DNA from: Macrolepiota albuminosa | Taxonomy: Eukaryota > Basidiomycota > Agaricomycetes > Agaricales > Agaricaceae | Direction: 5' to 3' | Assembly: GCA_027475525.1 (NCBI GenBank) | Contig: JAMWFC010000080.1 | Location: forward strand, 496,001-560,000 | Length of the DNA stretch: 64,000 nt | Shown: piece after piece, positions 31,501 through 40,940 of the stretch | Numbering within the stretch: the first letter of the stretch is position 1 | Layout of the letters: the number at the start of each line of letters is the position of its first letter | Made by a program: the position numbers and the translations under genes | The notes under the pieces: generated by a model | Seen by the model: only the letters and a program-made list of their open reading frames with translations | What the model was told of the DNA's origin: nothing | Databases searched by the model: none

Positions 31501-32334
31501 AGAGAAGTCAAAGTTGGCCAGATACAATGACCATCAAGCCTGTCAGCGGTTAAGTTTCTTAGCTATCCAAAAGTACTCTAAGTTCTTGTGATAAGTCCAC
31601 ACCTCAAATTTATGCCTGGCACCCTCAAGGAAATGTTGCCACTCCTCAAATGACCAAATGATAGCTAGCATCTCCTTGTCATGAATCTCATAATTTCACT
31701 CCATGATATTGAGACTCTTGGAGTAGAAAGCCACAGAATGCCACTTACCATCCTCTCTTGACTGTTGAGAGAGAATGGCTCCAGTAGCAAAATCTGAGCT
31801 ATCAGCTTCAACATGGAAGGGAGAGTCATCATCTGGGAATAAAAGGACAGGCTTTGAAGTAACTGCCTGTTTGAGGGCATTAAAGGCTGTCTGCTGCACT
31901 ATGTCCCAGTGCCAAGGTGTGTCCTTAGTAGTGAGATCAAAAAGGGGCCAGGCATGGTATGAGAAATCCTGAAGAAACCTCTGGTAGAAGTTGGTAAAAC
32001 CCAGGAAGGCTTGAACCTCCTTCTTGTTCTTAGGCTCTGGCCACTCTGCCACACCAGCCACCTTGACTGGGTCCATCTCAGCCATTCCATGAGAGATGAT
32101 CAGTCCAAGATATTTGACCTTAGTCTGCTCAAACTCGCACTTCTCTGGCTTAAAATAGAGCTGGTGTTGGTGAAGATGTTCCAGTACAATGCACATGATC
32201 TGATGATGCTCCTCTAGAGTCTTGGTATAGATGAGGATATCGTCAAGGTATACACACACAACACCTTCCACTATGAGATCTTGAAAAATGTCATTCATCA
32301 TGGTTTGAAAGGTGGTGGGGCTATTAGTAAGGCC
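31501..32334 (-). pseudogene. Gypsy pol relic: reverse transcriptase and RNase H
   Basis: Minus-strand reading from 32334 gives TNSPTTFQTMMNDIFQDL, VVCVYLDDILIYTK (catalytic YLDD kept), the Ty3 RT thumb and connection, and EADSSDFATGAILSQQ of RNase H. It then runs through several stops to 31501, equivalent to about position 9066 of the intact element. The left junction with copia gag is abrupt. Confidence 0.85.
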
Positions 32335-32769
32335 TGTCAGGGGACTCCTCATTTCTTCCTTTCTTCACTCCTTATCTCTTCACTCTCCTTTCATTCATTC
32401 TCTTATTTCTTCTGACATTATTTCATTTTACTGTTTTTATTCTTTCAACACTATCTGTTAGTACTATTCTCAGCTCTTGCAGTGCTCTGGTTCTTTAGCT
32501 ACTATTCAGACAAGTGTGGGCCCCTCAGCACCACTTCCAGACCACTTACATAAGCCAGAGCTTGCCAGAGTTTGCCTCTTATTTGTGCAATTGTTTGTGT
32601 AGGCAATTTTCGAGTTTTTAAGGTTTTGTTGTACTGTACAGTTGTTTCCCATGCTTCAGAGGCCTCAGAAGCATTCAACCTGGCATAGGGAATCCTTAGA
32701 CTTGTTCTCTTTGGATTTCCCTCTGCCAGCTGTGTGACTGAGCCACAGCCTCTAGAGGTCACTCTTATA
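32335..32769 (+). mobile_element. Solo gypsy LTR lacking the LTR intron
   Basis: The 435-bp LTR (TGTCAGGGG...TTATA) is flanked by the perfect duplication AGGCC (32330-32334, 32770-32774), inserted into the pol of a related relic. It reads CTCTGCCAG directly into CTGTGTGACTG, so the 63-nt GT...AG segment of the intact element is absent. It also lacks part of the U3/R text near CTGACTTCTAAAG. Confidence 0.93.
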
Positions 32770-32952
32770 AGGCCAAAGAACATTACCAGAGGTTCAAAGA
32801 GTCCACAATTTGTTCAGAATGCTGCCTTCCACTCATCATCTTCTTTGATGTGCACATTGTTGTAGCCCCAGCAGACATCCAACTTGGTAAAGTAGTGTGC
32901 ACCTTGGAGGTTGTTGACAAGCTCTGAAATGAGTGGTAAGGGGTAGCGATTC
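32770..32952 (-). pseudogene. Gypsy pol relic: N-terminal part of RT
   Basis: Reads [29 protein letters not shown] and GLFEPLVMFFGL on the minus strand, with stops. It connects 32334 (across the solo LTR) to 44103 (across the giant element), sharing GATTC at 32948-32952. Confidence 0.85.
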
Positions 32953-33143
32953 TGTAACAGATAATACTTAGTTAGTTAATTAATATACACTTATATTAAT
33001 TAATTATTATTACTCTACATACATGCTGGCTGCCTTACATAAGGCAGCCAATTTTACTGTCATACTCGTAGTACTAGAATTGAATACCAATCTGGTTCTG
33101 CTGGTGTGACCATAAGGCTACCTTTATACTTGACATTGTTTCA
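32953..33143 (+). repeat. 5' LTR of giant gypsy element, long form
   Basis: 191 bp. Compared with the 3' LTR it has 77 additional bases between AATACTT and CCAATTTTAC. These end in a perfect hairpin (GGCTGCCTTA, then TAAGGCAGCC). The rest matches with a few transitions. Confidence 0.88.
32971..33047 (+). other. Possible 77-nt intron in 5' LTR of giant element
   Basis: The segment can be framed as GTTAGT...GGCAG, 77 nt. Its removal gives the 3' LTR sequence except for one A/G difference at the junction. Framed one base earlier, it is an exact 77-bp deletion without GT-AG ends, so a plain indel is equally possible. Confidence 0.35.
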
Positions 33144-33293
33144 CTTTTTTGAACCTTTCGGGTTCAATTCTGATACTACGGACAAAGACTACGGGTCTAG
33201 ACTGATAGCCTAGACTGTGATTGCATCGAACAGTGTATCAACTTCTTTGACGCACGCTTCCGGGTAAAACGAGACGTAGCAACAATTGATTGG

Positions 33294-36200
33294 ATGGAGA
33301 CCAATCAATCTACTGAACCGACACGCGATGATGAGACCATCGACCAGTCGTTGGCATATCCTCAATCTGCGGTGACTGACCCGGGTTGTCCCGGGTCAGA
33401 ATACACAGAGGCCGAGCCTTCCTGGCAGCCTCAGGGAATGCCAGGAGGGACGCAATGGAGTGAAGTGCGGCCGACAGCTGCGCCAAGCGGTGCAGCGAGA
33501 CCAGGGGCATTTGTGGAAGACCTGGAACAGCAGGTCGGCAGGGAGCATGAATCTCCCATGCAGACTGGGAGGTCAGGGCGGCAATCCCAGAGCAGGAGTA
33601 GTGCTCAGGGACCTACCGAAGGTTGCAGACCTTCGTCGTACTTTCTGGGAAAGATGCCGAGGCAAGAGGCGGGCAGTTGGAGAGTTCCAACTGAATCCAC
33701 TCCCATGACGCAACGTCAGCAGGGATCCGGAGTGCCACAGGAAACGACAATTCCTGAGCAAAGGACGCCGGCAGTACACTGGGAAGACGAAACATCTGAT
33801 GACGAAGAGAGTGGACGGAGTGAGTCCACCCTTCAGGTTCAGTGTGCTATGTTATGGAAGAGATATCCTAGCATTACAAAGGATACCACACGTGCTCGAC
33901 TAGGACTGTATGTACTGAAACACATACGGTTAATACAGGCTAGAGGTGAAAATGTACCTCAATTGAATACTGCTGAATACATTATATTGTACGTTCAGAT
34001 TCTTGAGCTGGAAGCCCAAGCATACATTTATCGCAAGGCTAATCGAGGATCAGCTGCCTTGACTCCAGAGGGGGCAAATTTGATTCCGAATATACCCCCG
34101 GTGGCAAAGCCAGAGTTGTCTCCCCATCTGGAAGAGGCAATGAGCAACATATATGCGCCCCAGCAAGCAGGAGAGTCTGACGAGCAGTTCGCTGCCAGGT
34201 TCGCGGCAGCACAAAGACAGAATGTATTCAGAGGTCAGCGAAGGAGACCTCTGTCGACAACGGAATCGGTGTCCACCATACCTGTGGCAGATAGCAACCT
34301 ACCCGAAGCGGGGGAGTCAAGGCACCCTCACACAAAACAGGAATCAGTGGAGAATGTTCCACTGACAAATCAAGTGCCGTTGGCTGATAAGTTTGCGGAG
34401 AGAGTAGCTTATCAGCGCATGCGGAACCAAGACCTGAAGCGCCAGGGACACTCCTGGATAGACGACCAGGGAATTGTATTCGATGGGATAACGCCCATCG
34501 ACGAGATGAGAAGGCAATATGTCCAACGGACACGACAGCCTGACACCAGGAGAGGGGACCCGCCCACGGTGGATCCGAGCCGAGGCCCTGGAAAGCAGGT
34601 GGTAGAAGAGCTAGGGGGACAGGAGAGCCCCCTGCATTGGAAGGGTGCAGAGAAAGTGCACTACACAGGTCACCGACCTGTACGTGCATTTTCCGTGGTA
34701 CCTCCAGCGGAAGGTAGAAATAAAACGCCTGGAATAACTGAGGCGACAAAGGTGTATACTGAGAATATGCACCAGCGCCTCAGTAGTATAATCGACGATG
34801 CGGTAGGCGTAGCATTACGCCTGCCCAAAGGTATCAAACCGCGTAAGGCGGAGTCAAAACACATCCAACCGTACAGAGGGGAGTCCAAGTTTAGCGACTT
34901 GGAAAATTGGACGATGGATGTGTGCAACCATCTGGCAGCATGCCAGTATGGAGGGGATCGTCTGGATCGAGAACGTGTGTTCATGCTCCCGGAGTTCCTG
35001 GACGGACCAGCCAAAGCCTGGTTCCGTCATCATGTCTTGCACTACAATCGTGCACGACAGCAATGGACGTTCAAGGATGTAATCCTTGAATTATATAACC
35101 GGTTCGTGAGTGCATCCACCATGCAGGATGCTCGGGAGGCGTTTATTGCAACCTCCTACACTGAACGATTAGGTGTTCAAGGTTTCTATGATACCTTGAT
35201 AGACCACGCACAGAATATGTCTATTTACCCAGACAACTGGGTAATGATTGATACCTTCCTGCGGGGAATACCTGACGCAATGAGAGAGTCCCTCATTTGT
35301 GATGACGGACTATCGCCCGAAGTAAATACCGTCGAGGAATTCGTAGCGCATGCATTGCGCTACGAGCAAGCCCACAAAATAGCGCGACACTTTGGGCTAC
35401 ATAGCTCAAAGGTTCGATCGGTAACCAGGGCCGAGCCTCGGAAGGTAGGCACCTTCTGGGCTCGTCGAAAGGAGATGGTGGGCAATACGAACCCGAGGTT
35501 CGTGGTAAGAGCAGCACCTCGGCAAGACCAACGCTTCCGGAGCGACCGGCCGGGGGACCGTAGGGATGCACCGGCACAGGATGCTCAGAGAGGTCCACGC
35601 CGAGAGGGTGTTCGACCGCATCAGGCTGCTGGTGAGGCTAAATTGCCGACACCGACTGGGCCACCGAAGTATGAAGCAGCTCGCCCTTTCGTGGCGAGTA
35701 AGTGCTTCAAATGTGGTCAGCCTGGGCATTTTGCGAATGCATGCCCAGTGGGTGGTGGAAAGCCTATGGGTAAGCCACGCGCCTATGTACGGGCGGCGCA
35801 CACTGCTATCCCAGATGCTGAAGGGATAGACTCCGGAAATGAACCTGATATTGAAGACGATGAGGTGGAGAACCTCATACCTGATGCACCAGAGGATGAA
35901 AGCGCCTCTGTGGTGGAGGAGTTGTCGGATGATGAATACGTGGAGGTTGACGTATACGACAACGATTATTACGCCCGGGAGTCAGACTCAGAGTTCATGG
36001 GAGCTCTGACGGACTACCCGGCCAGCGCATTAGACCGTCCCATTGGAGCAGCCAATGTTAAGGTGTATAAGGTACACCTTCGCAAGGCTCCAGAAAAGCT
36101 GGTGAGACCGGTGTTGAAGCGCGAGGACAAGGAGTGCCTGGCGTCGTACGTTGAGGTGAATGGCCACAAGGCATGGACATTGTGGGATTCAGGTAGTACG

Positions 36201-36569
36201 ACTACTGGGGTGACACCCCAGTTTTGCCAAGTGCACGATATTTCTGTCAGTGAGTTGAAGGAGCCACTACTCCTTCAATTGGGTACTGTGGGCAGCCGAG
36301 CTGCGGTACAGTTTGGTACGCAGGCGAGTATCGCCTGTGCGAAATCAAGGACGAGGGAGTACCTTGACGTGGCGAACTTTGATCGTTACGACATGATTAT
36401 AGGCACGCCGTATATGAGGAAGCACAACGTTCTGCTGAACTTCAAGAAGAATGAGATAGTGGTGGATGGCATGACCATCCCTGCAATGCGAGTGACCATA
36501 GATAATGGAGATGGACGTCTCCATCGACACCGTGCCACGGAGAAGAAGGTGCTAGTCAGGCGACACTGA
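33294..36569 (+). CDS. Giant element Gag-protease, 1091 aa
   Basis: The open frame starts at the first ATG after the leader. The N-terminal third is hydrophilic and low-complexity. A Retrotrans_gag-like capsid core lies at about residues 525-700 (FSDLENWTMDVCNHLAACQYGGD, FLDGPAKAWFRHHV, QGFYDTLIDHAQNMSIYPDNW). A zinc knuckle, CFKCGQPGHFANAC, lies at about 804-817, followed by an acidic stretch. A retropepsin-like end has the catalytic LWDSGSTTTGVTP and DMIIGTPYM. The frame stops at TGA 36567-36569 and stays open downstream in the same frame into pol, so protease is fused to Gag and pol would need readthrough. It is much longer than the usual gypsy Gag. Confidence 0.88.
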   Translation: METNQSTEPTRDDETIDQSLAYPQSAVTDPGCPGSEYTEAEPSWQPQGMPGGTQWSEVRPTAAPSGAARPGAFVEDLEQQVGREHESPMQTGRSGRQSQSRSSAQGPTEGCRPSSYFLGKMPRQEAGSWRVPTESTPMTQRQQGSGVPQETTIPEQRTPAVHWEDETSDDEESGRSESTLQVQCAMLWKRYPSITKDTTRARLGLYVLKHIRLIQARGENVPQLNTAEYIILYVQILELEAQAYIYRKANRGSAALTPEGANLIPNIPPVAKPELSPHLEEAMSNIYAPQQAGESDEQFAARFAAAQRQNVFRGQRRRPLSTTESVSTIPVADSNLPEAGESRHPHTKQESVENVPLTNQVPLADKFAERVAYQRMRNQDLKRQGHSWIDDQGIVFDGITPIDEMRRQYVQRTRQPDTRRGDPPTVDPSRGPGKQVVEELGGQESPLHWKGAEKVHYTGHRPVRAFSVVPPAEGRNKTPGITEATKVYTENMHQRLSSIIDDAVGVALRLPKGIKPRKAESKHIQPYRGESKFSDLENWTMDVCNHLAACQYGGDRLDRERVFMLPEFLDGPAKAWFRHHVLHYNRARQQWTFKDVILELYNRFVSASTMQDAREAFIATSYTERLGVQGFYDTLIDHAQNMSIYPDNWVMIDTFLRGIPDAMRESLICDDGLSPEVNTVEEFVAHALRYEQAHKIARHFGLHSSKVRSVTRAEPRKVGTFWARRKEMVGNTNPRFVVRAAPRQDQRFRSDRPGDRRDAPAQDAQRGPRREGVRPHQAAGEAKLPTPTGPPKYEAARPFVASKCFKCGQPGHFANACPVGGGKPMGKPRAYVRAAHTAIPDAEGIDSGNEPDIEDDEVENLIPDAPEDESASVVEELSDDEYVEVDVYDNDYYARESDSEFMGALTDYPASALDRPIGAANVKVYKVHLRKAPEKLVRPVLKREDKECLASYVEVNGHKAWTLWDSGSTTTGVTPQFCQVHDISVSELKEPLLLQLGTVGSRAAVQFGTQASIACAKSRTREYLDVANFDRYDMIIGTPYMRKHNVLLNFKKNEIVVDGMTIPAMRVTIDNGDGRLHRHRATEKKVLVRRH

Positions 36570-36573
36570 CTAG
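36567..36573 (+). promoter_or_regulatory. Candidate leaky stop, UGA CUAG
   Basis: The gag-protease stop reads CAC TGA CTA GAC. UGA-CUAG is a known readthrough-promoting context. The pol reading follows in the same frame without another stop until the 196-bp duplication. Because other stops in this element look like CGA-to-TGA mutations, this one could also be a mutation. Confidence 0.45.
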
Positions 36574-39500
36574 ACGGAGGCAGGAAAGCGCCTACGGTTG
36601 AGGATGGAGAGGATGAAGAGCAAGCTCGTGTGAGCTTGCCCATGGATAGTCCGGCGGTGTTGATGCTGGAAAGCGAAGCTGTAGAGTACGAACGTACTCT
36701 GAAGAGGGGGGAGAGCCCCGAGATGAAGGAGATGAAGTGTGAAAAGCAGAGTAAGTCTGAGGACAAGCGGCCTCAGCATGCGGCAAGCACAGAGTGCCAA
36801 CCGGCGTCGTCGCGGGTGAAGGTTGAGGACTTGGTAACAGATGACAACGACCAAGGACTGATGGGGGATGAGGCGTCCTCCACACATACGAATCGGTCAA
36901 TCTGGGGAGAGCCCCGAGATGAAGGAGATGAAGTGTGAAAAGCAGAGTAAGTCTGAGGACAAGCGGCCTCAGCATGTGGCAAGCACAGAGTGCCGACCGG
37001 CGTCGTCGCGGGTGAAGGTTGAGGACTTGGTAACAGATGACAACGACCAAGGACTGATGGGGGATGAGGCGTCCTCCACACATACGAATCGGTCAATCTG
37101 GGATCGACCAGTACCTCATCCCACATTTGAATGGGCATTTGATCCACGAATGCCTGCTGAGTGGAATGACCTAGTGGCGTCGATGTATGCGTGGAATGGA
37201 CCACGATGGACGTCGAAGGAGGAGTCGTATCGTCAGGCTAGTGACGACGAGATATCGTCGCCGAGTGAGGTGTTCTTCGACGGACTATCTGTGACGTCGC
37301 GGAGAAGTAAGAAGGAAGTGCCTGTGCGACTGCACACGCCGGATGACAGCGAGCTGAGGATTACTGCCCTCAGAGAGAAGTATGGCCGTCCAGCCGTACA
37401 AGCAAAGCTGTCTGGGCGCCCATGCAAGGATGTGGACTGGAAGGGCAAAGGTAAAACCAGTGGTTTTACGAAGGAGGACATTCCAGACCTACGATTGCAG
37501 TGGCAGCAGGAATTTGCGGATATTCTGAATGGAACCAAGGAGGAGTTACCTCCTTGGCGAGAGGTCAACCATGAAATCAACCTTATTGATGAGAATAAGG
37601 TGTATAAATATCATTTGCCTCGATGTCCAATGGCGCTGCAGCAGCAGCTCCGAGACAAGACCAATCGGTACCTGAGAGCCCACTGGTGGGAGGCTCAACC
37701 AGCCTCCCAAGCTGCTCCGCTATTGTGCATTCCGAAGAAAGATGGTACATTAAGGACGGCGTTGGATGCACGCCAACGCAATGACAACACCGTGAAGGAC
37801 GTGACGCCACTTCCGGATCAGGAAGTGATTCGAGAAGATGTGGCGAGAGCAAAGTTCAGGTCAAAAATTGACCTGACGGATGCGTATGAGCAAGTGAGAA
37901 TTCGCTTGTCTGATATCCCAAAGACAGTGTTTTCGTCAATCACGGGAACATATGTGAGCAACATTATGCAGATAGGAGATTGCAATGCTCCTGCGACATT
38001 TCAGAGGTTGATGACCTCCATCTTCCGGGATGTTATCGGGAGGTTCGTCCATATCTATTTGGACGACATATTCATATATTCCGATTCAATCGAAGAACAC
38101 GAAGAGCATCTTCGTGTCATTTTCAAGCGACTGAGGTCTAACTTGCTATACCTCAAGTGGAAGAAATGCGAACTATATGCCGAGACAGTGGATTGCCTCG
38201 GACACAAGATTGATAGTCAGGGTATTCACCCTGACCAGGACAAAATTGATCGCATACGCGAATGGCGTGTGCCTCGTAACTATAATGATGTGCAAAGATT
38301 CGTGGGACTAGTGAACTATATCGGCAATTGTCTGCCTGATATAACAGCATATACTGGACCGTTGATGTCTATTACTCAGAATGGTGCTCCATTTATATGG
38401 AGACCTATACACCAACGATGTTTTGAGATGATCAAGAGGATCTGCTCAAAGACACCAGTCATTCGTCCCATAGATCCCTGACGTGATGAGCCGATTTGGC
38501 TCATCTGTGATGCCTCAAAGACTGGAGTAGGAGCAATGTATGGTCAGGGAAGTTCCTGGCAGAATTGTCGACCGGCTGGGTTCATGTTGAGGAAGTTCAC
38601 CTCGGCCCAACAGAATTATGCGGTCCATGAGCTGGAAACGCTGGCGATACTTGAGGCGCTCCTTAAGTGGGAAGATAAATTGATGGGATATAAGATCCAC
38701 ATCATTACAGACCATAAAGCACTTGAGTTCTTCAAGACTCAAGCAACGTTGTCCCCCCGGCAACGCCGGTGGATTGACTATATGTCTCGCTACAACTTTG
38801 ACATCACATATGTCAAAGGCGAACTGAACAAGGTGGCGGACTGTCTCTCGAGGTACTTCGAGAGCGATAGAGCAGGCGAACACCATGATACGCATGAATA
38901 CGTCGATGCGGATATTCGCATTGATCCTCATGGCGATGATCTTCCGTATTATCGTTACAGAGAGGTGAAGGAGCATGTGGTCGAGCTGCGGGCTATGCAA
39001 GCTACCGAACTGTGACGCAGTCGACGACTGCAAGAGCGGAAAGAGGGCCGCGACATAGAGGCTGAGCAACTAGAGCAGGCTCAGCAAAAGGAGGCGACAA
39101 AGCCACACCAAAGTGAGACTGGAAGCAGTCGTGGACCGGATAGCCACGACCTGACGCTCGCTGACGCGTTATCGCCTACAGGAGAGTATCGCAACCCTCC
39201 TGTTCCTCAAACCGATGAGTACCTCCAGAAGGTGATGAGGGGCTATAGACGCGATGCGTTCTACACAGAAATCCGGCAGAACGCAAACGCCCATCCACGC
39301 TTCAGCGTGGATGAGAAAGGACTAGTCCGGATAACGAATGTTCGAGGACACGATGTGGTGTGCTTACCACGCGACCGAGCACTGCTCACTAAGGTTGTCA
39401 CTCAAGCTCATGAGGTTGTTGGTCACTTTGGAACCAACAAAACACTAGAATACCTGAGGCAATGGTACTGGTGGCCTCAGATGCAGAAAGAAGTGATGCA

Positions 39501-40701
39501 GTTCTGCCAGACCTGCGAGGCCTGCCAGCAGTCGAAGACCAGCAATAGGAAGCCAGCAGGGAAGTTGCATTCCCTGCCCATCCCGATGAAGCCGTGGGAC
39601 TCCATTGGAATGGACTTTGTTGGTCCATTCCCCGAGTCCAAAGGGTATAACTACCTTTGGGTGGTCATTTGCCGAATGACGAGTATGGTACATCTGATAC
39701 CAGTGCACACAACCATTACGGCGTCCGCGTTATCCTGGATCTACTTGAAGGAGATTGTAAGGCTACATGGCCTACCAAGTTCGATCGTGAGCGATCGAGA
39801 CACCAAGTTTACATCTTACTGGTGGCGAGAACTTCACAAGCTCCTGGGAGCTAAGCTACTCATGTCTACATCGTTTCATCCGCAGACGGATGGACAGATG
39901 GAGCGAGCGAATAGAAGTATTGCCCAGATCTTTCGTACGGTGGTCCGACCGGACCAACGCGACTGGGTGGATAGAATACCGTTAACTGAGTTCGCGATCA
40001 ACGCAAGTGTGTCTGAGACCACGAAATATGCACCGTTCGAGCTCAATGGAGGTTACATGCCCTCCATGCTGCGCGAACTAAAGGCAGACGGAGTCGTTCA
40101 CAAAGGGGTAAAGGACTTTGCACAGCAGGCATTGGCGAATCTAGCCAATGCACACGATGCTATCATAGCCGCGTGGGTTGTACAGGCACGACATGCAAAT
40201 GATAGGCGAAGTGAGGAACCAGAACTAACGCCTGGGACGTTAGTGTACCTGTCAACAGAGAACTTGAACCTTCCGAAAGGAAGAGCAAGAAAGCTGTGTC
40301 CAAAATTCATTGGACCATACAGAGTCTTGGTCGCGGAACCAAGCACGTCGAACTATGTCCTGGAGCTGCCTGCAGCTCTGCAAGCACGTCGGATTGTGCC
40401 TAAGTTCCACGTATCGTTACTTAGGCGGTATAACGCAAACGATGATGCTATGTTCCCTAATCGGGTGACTCCCAAGCCATATGATTTCGGTGCCAGTGAC
40501 GAACAAGAATGGTTCGTCGAGGACATCCTGGGCCATCGGTGGCAGGAAGGAACGCACCTCGAATTCGAGGTGCGGTGGAGTGCAGGTGATACGACATGGG
40601 AGTCGTACCACACATGTGCCAAGTTGGCAGCGTTGGATCAGTACTTAGAGCTGCAGGGCGTGAAGCGCCCAAATCAGCTTGCTAAGCGCTCACGTGCTTA
40701 G
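36570..40701 (+). pseudogene. Giant element Pol, broken
   Basis: The reading begins in the gag frame, is shifted by a 196-bp tandem duplication (36711-37102) and continues to 40701. Parts: reverse transcriptase (AAPLLCIPKKDGTLRTALD, KIDLTDAYEQVRI, FVHIYLDDIFIYSD), RNase H (LICDASKTGVGAMY, HIITDHKALEFF), integrase zinc domain (HEVVGHFG...CQTCEACQ) and D-D-E core (GMDFVGPF, IVSDRDTKFT, HPQTDGQMERANR), a GPY-like module and a chromo-like end (WFVEDILGHRW, FEVRWSAGDTTWESY). In-frame TGA codons at 38479 and 39013 interrupt it, each followed by CG and each probably from CGA. Confidence 0.88.
36711..37102 (+). repeat. 196-bp tandem duplication in pol
   Basis: Copies 36711-36906 and 36907-37102 are nearly identical (a few transitions). 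The period is not a multiple of three, so it moves the downstream pol frame by +1. The peptide EMKEMKCEKQSKSEDKRPQH is read in one frame from the first copy and in another from the second. Confidence 0.92.
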
Positions 40702-40940
40702 ATCGATGGCAGTGATAAGATGAAGGCCGGATCAATCGGATCTCGGATCGACCGAGTATCTGATTCTGATCGGATCACAAGTTGTCCAGATAGATAAGAT
40801 GGAAGTTGATCTATCTGATGAGATAACGCGGGTCGTGATGCGGAGGAGAGGGTCGGATCAGATTATGTAACCTGATGATGGGGAATTTAATGTGTTTTTT
40901 CCCACCGACACGTCGACGTTTTTTTTTTTTTTGCGATACC
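40702..40940 (+). other. Spacer between pol and extra ORF
   Basis: 239 bp rich in GGATC/GATC words (40730-40860). It ends in a run of about 14 T just before the ATG of the extra ORF. No conserved signal is recognised. It could hold a promoter or leader for the second ORF. Confidence 0.5.

Noticed and set aside
33144..33175. tRNA primer-binding site of the giant element
   Set aside because: The sequence after the LTR does not begin TGG. GAACC-TTTCG-GGTTC forms a hairpin and resembles a sense T-arm, not the complement of a tRNA 3' end.
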